Source: Abditibacteriota bacterium (GTDB lineage: Bacteria; Armatimonadota; UBA5829). Taken from it: a DNA stretch of 64,000 bases. This document shows positions 51,792-60,449 of this stretch, in pieces. Every line of letters starts with the position of its first letter. Positions within the stretch are counted from its first letter, which is position 1. A program made the translations under genes and the position numbers. The DNA is taken from positions 1-64,000 of the forward strand of contig JAFZNQ010000115.1 in the NCBI GenBank assembly GCA_017552965.1. Direction: 5' to 3'. The notes beneath the pieces were generated by a model, which did not search any database, was not told the DNA's origin, and saw only the letters and a list, made by a program, of their open reading frames with translations.

Positions 51792-53450
51792 ATGAGCGGT
51801 CTTGTGATCATTCTCATTGCCATCGTCGTACTGGGAGCCGGCTATCTGCTCTACGGCCGTCATCTTGCCAACAAGTGGGGCATCGATCCCGGCGCCAAGA
51901 CTCCGGCCTACACGGAAAACGACGGCGTTGACTACGTTCCCGGCGCTCCGGGCGTGGTATTCGGACATCAGTTTGCCTCCATAGCCGGGGCAGGCCCCAT
52001 CAACGGCCCCATCCAGGCGGCCATGTTCGGCTGGCTGCCGGTGCTCCTGTGGATATTCATCGGCGGAGTGTTCATAGGCGGAGTGCAGGACTTTGCCGCC
52101 ATGTACGCCTCCGTGAAAAACAAGGGGCGCTCCATCGGCTACATCATCGAGCTCTACATTGGCAAGCTGGGCAAAAAGCTGTTTCTGGCCTTTACCTGGC
52201 TGTTCAGCATACTGGTGACCGCCGCCTTTGCGGACATTGTGGCCAAGACCTTCAACGGCGTGGGAGGCACCCCCGAGGCCAATCTGGCCGGCGGTCAGGT
52301 GTCCATGACCAGCGTATTGTTCATATTCCTGGCCGTGGCCCTGGGCTTTATCCTCAGATCCGGCAAATTGTCCACTGCCCTGAACACGGTGATCACGGTG
52401 CTGTTTCTGGTGCTGTCCGTGGCTCTGGGTATGCTGCTGCCCGTCTATCTGGACACCAACACCTGGCACATCATCACCTTCATATACATAGCCATAGCCT
52501 CCGTCACCCCCGTGTGGGCCCTCTTGCAGCCCCGAGACTATCTGAACAGCTATCTGCTGGTAGCCATGATCCTGCTGGCAGCGGGAGGCATCATCGTGGC
52601 CAATCCCACCATGCAGCTCACCGGCTTTGCGGGCTGGCAGGTGAACGGTCAGACCATCTTTCCATATCTGTTCGTCACGGTGGCCTGCGGAGCCGTATCG
52701 GGCTTCCACGCTCTGGTAGCCTCAGGCACCGCCTCCAAGCAGGTGCAAAACGAAAGGCACATGCTGCCCATCTCCTACGGCGCCATGATGATGGAATGCC
52801 TGCTGGCAGTCATTTCCATAGTGGCCGTGGGCGCCTGCTATACCACCCAGACTCTGGCCGGCGCAGGCACTCCCACCGTGGTCTTTGCCAACTCCATATC
52901 CGGCTTCCTGACCGACATAGGCCTGCCCGCCTCCCTGTCCTACACCCTGCTGACCCTGGCGGTGTCGGCCTTTGCCCTGACCAGCCTGGACTCGGTGGCC
53001 AGGATCGGACGCCTGTCCTGGCAGGAGATGTTTCTGGACTCCTCCATCGCAGACAGCGACATCAAGGGGCTCCGGGCCCTGGCGGTGAACAAATACTTTG
53101 CCACCCTGGTCACTCTGGTATTTGCCTATTCGCTGGCCAAGGTGGGCTATGCCAATATCTGGCCCCTCTTCGGCAGCGCCAACCAGCTGCTGTCGGCTCT
53201 GGCCCTCATAGCCTGCGCCGTGTATCTCAAACGCACCAAGCGCAGAGGCGCCTATCTGTGGGTCCCCATGTTCCTGATGCTGGCAGTCACCCTCACCATG
53301 CTGGTGATCACGGTCATCACCCGGCGCGAAGGCAACCTGATGTTCGGCGACATACTGCAGGTAGTGATAGCAATAGCTCTCTTTATACTGGGCGTCATAG
53401 TAGCCGTGTCCGGCATCAGAAAGCTCTTTGCCCCCCAAACAGAGGAATAG
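51792..53450 (+). CDS. cstA: CstA-family carbon starvation protein (peptide/pyruvate transporter)
   Basis: 552 residues with about 14-16 hydrophobic segments. GVDYVPGAPGVVFGHQFASIAGAGPINGPI and FIGGVFIGGVQDFAAMYASVKNKGRSIGYI are hallmark CstA blocks, followed by HALVASGTASKQVQNERH and a C-terminal FGSANQLLSALALIA. It is shorter than E. coli CstA (about 700) but similar to BtsT/CstA homologs elsewhere. Members import pyruvate or peptides. The ATG has AAAGGA 11 bp upstream. It stands alone between its promoter and a terminator. Confidence 0.93.
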   Translation: MSGLVIILIAIVVLGAGYLLYGRHLANKWGIDPGAKTPAYTENDGVDYVPGAPGVVFGHQFASIAGAGPINGPIQAAMFGWLPVLLWIFIGGVFIGGVQDFAAMYASVKNKGRSIGYIIELYIGKLGKKLFLAFTWLFSILVTAAFADIVAKTFNGVGGTPEANLAGGQVSMTSVLFIFLAVALGFILRSGKLSTALNTVITVLFLVLSVALGMLLPVYLDTNTWHIITFIYIAIASVTPVWALLQPRDYLNSYLLVAMILLAAGGIIVANPTMQLTGFAGWQVNGQTIFPYLFVTVACGAVSGFHALVASGTASKQVQNERHMLPISYGAMMMECLLAVISIVAVGACYTTQTLAGAGTPTVVFANSISGFLTDIGLPASLSYTLLTLAVSAFALTSLDSVARIGRLSWQEMFLDSSIADSDIKGLRALAVNKYFATLVTLVFAYSLAKVGYANIWPLFGSANQLLSALALIACAVYLKRTKRRGAYLWVPMFLMLAVTLTMLVITVITRREGNLMFGDILQVVIAIALFILGVIVAVSGIRKLFAPQTEE

Positions 53451-53465
53451 GTCCAAAAACAGCAA

Positions 53466-53492
53466 GGCCCTCCCCAACGGGAGGGCTTTTTT
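53466..53492 (+). terminator. Terminator after cstA
   Basis: Stem GCCCTCCC / GGGAGGGC with a CAAC-type loop, followed by six T. On the minus strand it may also help end the GH116-like transcript. Confidence 0.85.
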
Positions 53493-53508
53493 GCTGCCGG
53501 CAGGCCGG

Positions 53509-55854
53509 TCACACTCTCACGTATTCCCTGACCGGTATGCTGCCCCTCACGACTTCCAGACTGCATTTGCCGTCTCTTATCCGGGCTATGCCGTAGCCGC
53601 CCGCCGCGCACACAAACACATCTGCGTCCTCGCTCCCGTGATACAGGGTGCGGCTGACGGCGTCATAGGACACTCCGCTGAAGGCCCACAGCAGCCCCCA
53701 GGAAGCCAGGGCCCGGGCGTACCAGTGGCCGCATTCGTATTCGTCATAGGGGTTCCGCCTTGCGCCGTCGTATCTCTTGCGGGCTGTCGCCACTATCTCC
53801 AGGGCCTCCTTTTTCCTGCCCAATGAGGCCAGGTGCCCGGCGGTCTGGTACTCTATACCGGTCCACACCTCGTCGGAGTAAGGAAAGGGTATCTCCGGCT
53901 TGCCGCCCCGGGGCCAGGAGCAGAGCAGGAGCCCTCCGTCCTTGCCCAGAGCATAGCCGGACCTCTGGGGATTGGCGTGGTCCCACAGCTCTTTCCGGAG
54001 GTTGCGGCGATACACGCTCTCCAGATGGCCCAGGGTCTTCTCTCTGTCCAGTATGTCTCCCAGTCCGCACCGCTTGGCCAGCCAGGCGCCGCAGACCCCG
54101 TCAGACAGGCAGCCGCTGCCCAGCTGGTACTTGGGCCCCATCCTCTCCAGCAGGGGGTCCCCCGCCGGGTCAAACACGGCCCGGAGCTTCTTCCACTCCG
54201 TCTGCTGGAAAAAGTATTCGCCGTTCCACAGCTCCGTCTCCATAAAGGTCCTGCCCTTCCGGTACAGGTCTTCATACCGGGAGCCGTCTTCTCCCAGAGC
54301 CTCCGCCATGACGCTCATGGCCTTCAGAGCCCCCAGATAAAAGGAGCTGCACATGGGATCGGGTCCCCAGAACTCTATGTCGTAGGTGTTGTGATGGGGC
54401 TCCCGCGGGACCCCCTGTTCCTCCGGGTCCCACTGGCCTATGCAGTAGTCCATGCTGCTTTTGGCCCGGGGCCACAGGGACCGGAGCCAGTCCGTATCGC
54501 CGGATATGCGCCACTCCCTATACAGCTTCATGATGCCGCCGGGCTGTCCGTCGGCAGCGGGGGGATAGTTGTGGGCGTTGGGCCTGATGGGCAGCAGCGT
54601 CCGAAACTGCTGATGTCCCTTCTCGTCCTGGTCTTCACCATACTCCGTCTCTCTCAAGCTCCTTTCCAGACGGGGGAACAGGTCGCACAGGGCCTGAGCG
54701 TAGTTCCACACGTGGGTGCAGGAGCCGTAGCAGCTGCCGAAGGTGTCGCACACCCCCTCCCAGCCCCAGAATCTGCCGTCCTTCTGCCTGAGCACCGTGG
54801 GAGATTTGAGGATGGACAGATTGGCCTCCGCCGCCTCCAGGACCGGCTCCGGCAGGGAGCCGGAGCAAAAGGCGTCGGCAAAGGCTCTCGACTCCTCGAG
54901 GAGATAGCTCCAGCGGGCTTCAAAGTCCTCCGCGGCCTCGTATATGCTGCTGAACCTGCCGGCATACCAGGGAGCGTAGCAGTCCTCCCCTTCTCCTTCC
55001 CGCAGGTCCGACTCCGGCACGTACCAGCACAGCCGCAGGGTGATGCTGCGCTTTTCCCCGGGCTCCAGCGCAAAGGGCGCAGATATCAGGGCTCCGGGGG
55101 ACCTGTCGTCCTCCGCCCGCCTGTCCGGAGTCTCCCCGGCAGAGATGCAGTTCCACAGCATGGTCATGGTATCCTGTCCCGCCAGCCAGGTGCCTCTGTA
55201 CAGCTCTGTGTCCACACAGGCCTCGGCGTCGCACCCGGCGCAAAAGGCCCCGGCGCTGCCCCGGACCCCCGTGTCCTCCTGCTCAAACACGAAGCCCCGG
55301 TCCCTCCGCCTCACATAGAGTCTGTCCCCGCCGCCTTCCGCGCCCATGAACTGCAGGGCCGCAAAATAGAACACGGCTTCCACGGGATCGGTCCCCCTGT
55401 TCTCAAAGCGGTAGGTCACCGCCGCGCAGGGCAGGGACGAATCGTCCTCATTCCCGGGGACAAAGGGAGAAAAGGCCTCCGCGGAGCAGACGAGAGGGAC
55501 CGTGTGGTCCTCCAGCTCCACGGTGGCAAACGGAAAGCGGGAGGAGAACCGGCATTTTCTGAACCGGGGCAGCCCGTAGCTCTTGCCCGGCATGCCGTTG
55601 CCGGCGCCCAGAAAGCCCCGGACGGAGGCGCCCCATATCTTGCGCTCCTGCACCGGGCCCTCCAGCAGCCTGGCCCCCTGCCCCTTGACAGCCAGAGCGG
55701 CATACATATAGGGCTCGTTGAACAGGTCGGGCCTGTGCCTCAGGGACACGGAGCCAAAGGCTCCGGTGCCCTCTATGCATATCATGCCCGCTCCCATGCC
55801 TCCCAGAGGAAAGGCTATGTGCTCCAGATACTTGTCCTCATATACTCTTTTCAC
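53509..55854 (-). CDS. Glycoside hydrolase family 116-like (glucosylceramidase/beta-glucosidase type)
   Basis: 781 residues, no signal peptide. A beta-sandwich (to ~320) starts AFPLGGMGAGMICIEGTGAFG, typical of GH116 N-terminal domains. An (alpha/alpha)6 region contains THVWNYAQALCDLFPRLERSLRETEYGE, NTYDIEFWGPDPMCSSFYLGALKA near residue 488 and DEVWTGIEYQTAGHL. The Glu in SLRETEY and the Asp in YDIEFWGPD fit the family's nucleophile and acid regions. The GTG start at 55854 has AAGGAG upstream. It is the last gene of the GH20-like operon, about 50 bp after the 34-residue peptide gene. Confidence 0.82.
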   Translation of the reverse strand: MKRVYEDKYLEHIAFPLGGMGAGMICIEGTGAFGSVSLRHRPDLFNEPYMYAALAVKGQGARLLEGPVQERKIWGASVRGFLGAGNGMPGKSYGLPRFRKCRFSSRFPFATVELEDHTVPLVCSAEAFSPFVPGNEDDSSLPCAAVTYRFENRGTDPVEAVFYFAALQFMGAEGGGDRLYVRRRDRGFVFEQEDTGVRGSAGAFCAGCDAEACVDTELYRGTWLAGQDTMTMLWNCISAGETPDRRAEDDRSPGALISAPFALEPGEKRSITLRLCWYVPESDLREGEGEDCYAPWYAGRFSSIYEAAEDFEARWSYLLEESRAFADAFCSGSLPEPVLEAAEANLSILKSPTVLRQKDGRFWGWEGVCDTFGSCYGSCTHVWNYAQALCDLFPRLERSLRETEYGEDQDEKGHQQFRTLLPIRPNAHNYPPAADGQPGGIMKLYREWRISGDTDWLRSLWPRAKSSMDYCIGQWDPEEQGVPREPHHNTYDIEFWGPDPMCSSFYLGALKAMSVMAEALGEDGSRYEDLYRKGRTFMETELWNGEYFFQQTEWKKLRAVFDPAGDPLLERMGPKYQLGSGCLSDGVCGAWLAKRCGLGDILDREKTLGHLESVYRRNLRKELWDHANPQRSGYALGKDGGLLLCSWPRGGKPEIPFPYSDEVWTGIEYQTAGHLASLGRKKEALEIVATARKRYDGARRNPYDEYECGHWYARALASWGLLWAFSGVSYDAVSRTLYHGSEDADVFVCAAGGYGIARIRDGKCSLEVVRGSIPVREYVRV

Positions 55855-55903
55855 GGCTTTCTCCTTTTCCCGCCCGGGGCGGGCCCCTGCCTGCGCCGGC
55901 CTC

Positions 55904-56008
55904 TTACAGCCATATCACCCGGCCGCTGCCTGCGGCCCATACCGCCGCCAGGATCAATGCGATCACTATTGCGGCAGTCAGGGCCGCCGCCAGCTCCTTT
56001 TTTGACAT
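55904..56008 (-). CDS. 34-residue single-helix membrane peptide
   Basis: Too short for most gene callers. It begins MSKKELAAALTAAIVIALIL and continues through AAVWAAGSGRVIWL, giving one Ala/Ile-rich transmembrane helix with a KK-E N-terminus. The ATG is one base after the TAG of the GH20-like gene, so it is likely to be translationally coupled. No family recognised. Spacing and composition look like a true gene between two glycosidase genes, but its expression is unproven. Confidence 0.5.
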   Translation of the reverse strand: MSKKELAAALTAAIVIALILAAVWAAGSGRVIWL

Positions 56009-56009
56009 C

Positions 56010-58085
56010 CTATTGTTTGTCCGCCAGCTCCAGAGCGGCGTCGATGGCGCTCTGCATCTGGGCCGTATTGCCCCTGTACTGGACGCTGTCCCTGCAGGAG
56101 CGGGAGTAGAGGGACATATAGTCCTCTCTCAGGGCCTTGTAGCGCCCGGCCATTTCCCTGAGACCCGCGGCAAAGTCAGCCGGGCTCAGGGCTCCCGTCA
56201 GCTTTTTGTCTCTCAGGAGCATCCGCTCGGCAATGAGGGCATAGGGCCGGGCCGACCAGAGGATCTCTTCGTAGAAGTCCCGGTTGAACCTGATATCCCC
56301 GTCTGCGGAGCCCATCAGCTTCTCCCCCTCCGCCGCCAGCGCGGCGACCTTCTCTGCCCGGGCCCGGGGATTGGCGATCCCGGACATGAAGTCGTTGTCC
56401 AGTATATCCCCGAATATCTCCATGAAATGATGTCCCAGATTGTAGTTGCCGGTCATATAATTGCTGCGGGAAAACACGTTGTTGTCCTCGTCCAGCCTTT
56501 CCACGGGCACCTGATTCACGTTGCCGGTGGTGACGATGCCCTTGCAGAGGGTGTCGTTCTTGGAGCCGAACACCACCAGCGAGAAGGCCTTGTCAAAATA
56601 ATCCCTGTCCACCTTGCAGCCGTTCCAGCAGGCGGCGAAGTGATACATGGAGGGATATATCAGCACTCCCGGCAGATGTATGTGGCCGTAGTCGCCCCAG
56701 TCGCAGGTGATACTGCCCTCGGCCCCGTAGGGCATGCCCCGTTCCATGGTGACGTCGGTAAAGTCCATGGAAAAGGTCACGTCCGGCATGAATCTGGTGT
56801 GGCTGGACAGCCAGGGCATGACCCAGAAAGAGCGACCGCTCTTCTGGAGCAGCGGGTAGTCATAGTCCCAGCCGCCGTAAAACTCGGAGGTATAATAGCT
56901 GCCCACCGCTATGTCCCCGTCCAGCCGGTCCAGTGTCTTGGCCAGACCGTTGAGATGGCCCTCCGCCCTGAGCTGGCTCTGGGCTATGCACAGGGACATG
57001 CCGTGCCTGTTGCACACCTTGTTCAGGGTGTTGATATAGTCCGCCATCAGGCCCGGCAGCTCCTCCGCGGGAGTGCCCGAGGCCACAAAGCCGTAGTCGG
57101 CTATCTCCGTCACGTCCACGTTGATATACCTGCCCGGGAACGCCCGGCACACCTCGTCCAGCAGATCGCACACGAATTCCACCGCCTTCGGATCCCGGAC
57201 GTCGATGGTCTGGGTCCAGGGATGGCCCTCGGCGCCTCCCTCGGGCATGGGGACCATATATTTTTTATAATCACCCCGGGAGGCGATGCGTTCCATGTGG
57301 CCCAGCACCTGCATCATGGGGTGTATCTCCATGCCGTATTGCCCGGCGTATCGGGAGAGCTCCAGATACTCCTCCCGGGTAAAGGCGTCCTCGGGAGCTA
57401 TGTCCGGATACTTCTCAAATTTCAGCATGTCCTCCAGATACAGCTCGGTCACGTTGCTTTTGGCCAGAGCAAAAATGCCTATGAGCCGCCGGAGAGTCTC
57501 CGGCTTCAGCATCTGCCCCCGGCTGATGTCATACATCATGCCTCTGTATTTGAGGGCCGGCCGGTCCTTGATCCGCAGGGCTCTGATCTCCGGCTTGAAG
57601 GCAAACATCTGGACTATGGTCTCCATAGCGTAATAGAGCCCCGTCTCCGTGCAGGCAGCCCCCATGATGCCATCGGGGCCTGCGGAGACCTCGTAGGCCC
57701 CCTCTCCCCCGGCCTTCAGGGCCTCGTAATCCGCGGGACACCCGGTCCCCGGCCCCTCCAGCAGATACAGGGATATGGCGGAGCCTCCCCTGCCCTTGTC
57801 GGCTGTGGGCATCGTGACCCCGTCCCTCTCGGACAGCTTGGTCCGGAACTCCTCCAGGAGCCTGCCGTTTTTCACGTCGCCATACAGCAGGATGCCCTTT
57901 TGCTTCCTGATGTCGGCCGTTCCCTTTTCCCAGCAGATCTCTCTGGGCTGGGGCAGTATATATATTTGAGCCTTGTCCAGCTCCCGGGCGATCCTCGCCG
58001 GATCGGTGATCATTTTTTCGCCTCCTTTTGCATATATCGTCACGCTGAGCATGAGCAGCAGCAGCGCTGCGGTGATCCTGATCAT
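56010..58085 (-). CDS. GH20-like exported hexosaminidase homolog with altered catalytic motif
   Basis: 691 residues. A signal peptide (ITAALLLLMLSVTIYA) precedes an N-terminal GH20b-like domain (ILPQPREICWEKGTADI to GPDGIMGAACTETGLYYAMETIVQM) and a TIM-barrel part: ALKYRGMMYDISRGQMLKPETL, FTREEYLELSRYAGQYGMEIHPMMQVLGHMERI and YTSEFYGGWDYDYP. In standard GH20 enzymes the barrel has a Gly-x-Asp-Glu pair; the aligned stretch here is RYINVDVTEIADYGF (about residue 320), so the pair is not in the usual form. Activity is therefore uncertain. The ATG has GGGAGGA upstream. Confidence 0.75.
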   Translation of the reverse strand: MIRITAALLLLMLSVTIYAKGGEKMITDPARIARELDKAQIYILPQPREICWEKGTADIRKQKGILLYGDVKNGRLLEEFRTKLSERDGVTMPTADKGRGGSAISLYLLEGPGTGCPADYEALKAGGEGAYEVSAGPDGIMGAACTETGLYYAMETIVQMFAFKPEIRALRIKDRPALKYRGMMYDISRGQMLKPETLRRLIGIFALAKSNVTELYLEDMLKFEKYPDIAPEDAFTREEYLELSRYAGQYGMEIHPMMQVLGHMERIASRGDYKKYMVPMPEGGAEGHPWTQTIDVRDPKAVEFVCDLLDEVCRAFPGRYINVDVTEIADYGFVASGTPAEELPGLMADYINTLNKVCNRHGMSLCIAQSQLRAEGHLNGLAKTLDRLDGDIAVGSYYTSEFYGGWDYDYPLLQKSGRSFWVMPWLSSHTRFMPDVTFSMDFTDVTMERGMPYGAEGSITCDWGDYGHIHLPGVLIYPSMYHFAACWNGCKVDRDYFDKAFSLVVFGSKNDTLCKGIVTTGNVNQVPVERLDEDNNVFSRSNYMTGNYNLGHHFMEIFGDILDNDFMSGIANPRARAEKVAALAAEGEKLMGSADGDIRFNRDFYEEILWSARPYALIAERMLLRDKKLTGALSPADFAAGLREMAGRYKALREDYMSLYSRSCRDSVQYRGNTAQMQSAIDAALELADKQ

Positions 58086-58114
58086 AACGTCCTCCCGTTT
58101 TTGATGTCCACTAT

Positions 58115-58144
58115 ATTATAGTGTCCTTTTTTGCCTGCTGTCAA
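58115..58144 (-). promoter_or_regulatory. Promoter of the GH20-like operon
   Basis: Minus strand: consensus TTGACA, an 18-bp spacer, consensus TATAAT. Confidence 0.8.
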
Positions 58145-58203
58145 CAGCGCTACGGGCAGAAAAAGGGGGCCTTTTTTTGTGGAAAACCGGCAGGATGATG
58201 TGA

Positions 58204-58209
58204 TATAAT
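58204..58209 (+). promoter_or_regulatory. Extended -10 of the PfkB-murA-mreB operon
   Basis: TGATATAAT: TATAAT with a TG extension. The -35 at an 18-bp distance is a weak TGGAAA. Confidence 0.55.
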
Positions 58210-58254
58210 AATTATGTATATATGAAATATTAGTTTATCTTTCAGAGGTATAGT

Positions 58255-59172
58255 ATGAATAAACCCGTTATCGCAGGAGCAGGTCTTGCCTGTATGGATT
58301 ATTTTGTAGTCGGCCCTCAGTGCGACTGGGGCGATATGTCCCTGTGCACCGACAATTACCAGCAGGGCGGCGGCCCTGTGGCCACCGCCATGGTAGCCTC
58401 GGCCAGGCTGGGAGGCGAGGTGACCCTCTACTCCTTCATCGGCGACGACGCCACCGGCGGAGACATAGTCAAGGAGCTCCGGGCGGAAGGCATAGACTGC
58501 CGCATCCCCTGCATCCCCGACGCCAACTCGGCCTTCAGCTATATATACATCAATCCCGAGAACGCGGACAGGACTATCTTCCACAGGCCTGCCAGCGCCA
58601 TAGCCAAAATGAGCATCCCCGACGGCATGTTTGACTTTTCGGTCATAGACGGGGCCAGCGCTCTTCTCATAGACGACTTTTATCCCCATCTGCCGGTGCT
58701 GGCGTCGGACTACGCCCGCAAAAAGGGAGTCACCGTCATAGCCGACCTGAAGCCCTCCGAGGCCAATATGGCTCTGGTGAAGAACACCGACATCCTCATA
58801 GCTCCCAGCTATTATCCCGGCGAGCTGGGCTGCGCCGACCATCCCGAGAAGGCTCTGGAGGTCATGCACGGCATGGGCATCAAGATAGCCATAGTCACCC
58901 TGGGCAGCGAGGGCTGGATCTATTCCGACGGCTCCACCGTCAAGAAGGGCAACGCCTACAAGGTCAAGGCGGTGGACACCAACGGCGCGGGCGACACCTT
59001 CCACGGCGCCTTCACCTACGCCTATTCCATAGGCTACAGCCTGGACCGGTGCTGCGATTTTGCCAGCGCCGTAGCAGGCCTGAAGTGCACCAAGGCAGGA
59101 GGCAGAGCGGGCATCCCCGACTTCGATACCACCATGGAGTTCCTGAAGAAAAACAGCAGCATGGATTGGTGA
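58255..59172 (+). CDS. PfkB-family sugar/nucleoside kinase
   Basis: 305 residues. VIAGAGLACMDYFVVG at the N-terminus, QQGGGPVATAMVASARLGG, GDDATGGDIVKELRAEGID and the C-terminal AVDTNGAGDTFHGAFTYAYSIG with the catalytic Asp. It is closer to the ribokinase/sulfofructose kinase branch than to phosphofructokinase, but the substrate is not certain. The start follows GAGG. murA begins 2 bp after its stop. Confidence 0.87.
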   Translation: MNKPVIAGAGLACMDYFVVGPQCDWGDMSLCTDNYQQGGGPVATAMVASARLGGEVTLYSFIGDDATGGDIVKELRAEGIDCRIPCIPDANSAFSYIYINPENADRTIFHRPASAIAKMSIPDGMFDFSVIDGASALLIDDFYPHLPVLASDYARKKGVTVIADLKPSEANMALVKNTDILIAPSYYPGELGCADHPEKALEVMHGMGIKIAIVTLGSEGWIYSDGSTVKKGNAYKVKAVDTNGAGDTFHGAFTYAYSIGYSLDRCCDFASAVAGLKCTKAGGRAGIPDFDTTMEFLKKNSSMDW

Positions 59173-59174
59173 TC

Positions 59175-60449
59175 ATGCCGAACAAGATCATAAAAGTGAC
59201 TGGCGGACAGAGGCTCACAGGCTCTGTCCGCATCAGCGGCAGCAAGAACTCTTGTCTGGCCATCATGGCAGGCTCCCTGCTGGCAAAGGGGCCCGTCACA
59301 CTGACCAACGTGCCGGACATCAGCGACGTCCACACCATGACCGAGGTCATCAGGTCCCTGGGAGTCTATTGCCAATACGACAAGGGCACTCTCCATATAG
59401 ACGCCACCCACATACCCAACACCCACACGGACTACAAGTTCGTCAGCAAGATGCGGGCGTCCTTCAACGTGCTGGGGCCTGTGCTGGCCAGATGCGGAGA
59501 GGCCACCATCAGCCGTCCCGGAGGCTGCAATCTGGGCGAAAGGCCCATAGACTATCACATAGCGGGCCTCAAGAAGCTCTCGGCCAACGTCACGGACAAG
59601 CAGTCCTCCATCGAGGTCAATCACACGGGTCTCAAGGGCGCCAGTATATTCCTGGACAAGGACAGCGTCGGCGCCACGGAGCAGATCATGACGGCAGCCT
59701 GCCTGGCGGAAGGCAGGACCGTGATCATCAACTCCTCCATAGACCCGGACGTGATGGAGCTGGCCTCCTTCCTCAAGGCTCTGGGAGCCAATATCCGGGT
59801 CTCCAGGAAGGTCATTGAGATAGAGGGCGTCAGAGAGCTCCGGGGCACCGAGTATCCCATAGCCTTCGACCGCATAGAGGCGGGCACCTTTGCCGTATTC
59901 GGAGCCATCACCCGGGGCGACATACTCATCAGAGACGTGATACCCTCCCATATGATGAGCTTTCTCCTGAAGATGAAGGACGCGGGCGTGGGTATCGAGC
60001 TCACCGGGGACATGCAAAAGTCGGACCTGCGCATATTCATGGACCATCGTCCGTCTCCCACGGATATATTCACCAGCCCCTTCCCCGGCTTTCCCACCGA
60101 CCTGATGCCGGCCTTCCTGACTCTCATGTCAGTGGCGGAAGGCACCAGCGTCATCACCGACACCATCTTCGTGGACAGATTCAAGTTCATAGACGAGCTG
60201 AAGCGTCTGGGCGTCAACGTCAAGCGCAATTCGGAGCAGGTGTGCATGGTCACGGGCGTTGACAGGCTGGCGGGCACAGACATCAAGTCCCCGGACCTGC
60301 GGGGCGGCACGGCCCTCATAGCGGCGGCTCTGGCCTCCGAAGGCGAGTCCAGGATACACAGGACGGAGCACATCTACCGGGGCTATGAGAACCTGACCGG
60401 CAAGCTGACCGGGCTCTCCGCCAGGGCGGAGATCATAGAGGAGGATTAA
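59175..60449 (+). CDS. murA: UDP-N-acetylglucosamine 1-carboxyvinyltransferase
   Basis: 424 residues. Transfers enolpyruvate from PEP to UDP-GlcNAc, the first committed step of peptidoglycan synthesis. VRISGSKNSCLAIMAGSLLA at the N-terminus has the conserved KN pair. RPGGCNLGERPID carries the reactive Cys at residue 118, so fosfomycin sensitivity is expected. PGFPTDLMPAFLTLMSVAEG and RGGTALIAAALASEG complete the pattern. ATG 59175 is chosen; the upstream in-frame ATG lies inside the kinase gene. Confidence 0.96.
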   Translation: MPNKIIKVTGGQRLTGSVRISGSKNSCLAIMAGSLLAKGPVTLTNVPDISDVHTMTEVIRSLGVYCQYDKGTLHIDATHIPNTHTDYKFVSKMRASFNVLGPVLARCGEATISRPGGCNLGERPIDYHIAGLKKLSANVTDKQSSIEVNHTGLKGASIFLDKDSVGATEQIMTAACLAEGRTVIINSSIDPDVMELASFLKALGANIRVSRKVIEIEGVRELRGTEYPIAFDRIEAGTFAVFGAITRGDILIRDVIPSHMMSFLLKMKDAGVGIELTGDMQKSDLRIFMDHRPSPTDIFTSPFPGFPTDLMPAFLTLMSVAEGTSVITDTIFVDRFKFIDELKRLGVNVKRNSEQVCMVTGVDRLAGTDIKSPDLRGGTALIAAALASEGESRIHRTEHIYRGYENLTGKLTGLSARAEIIEED

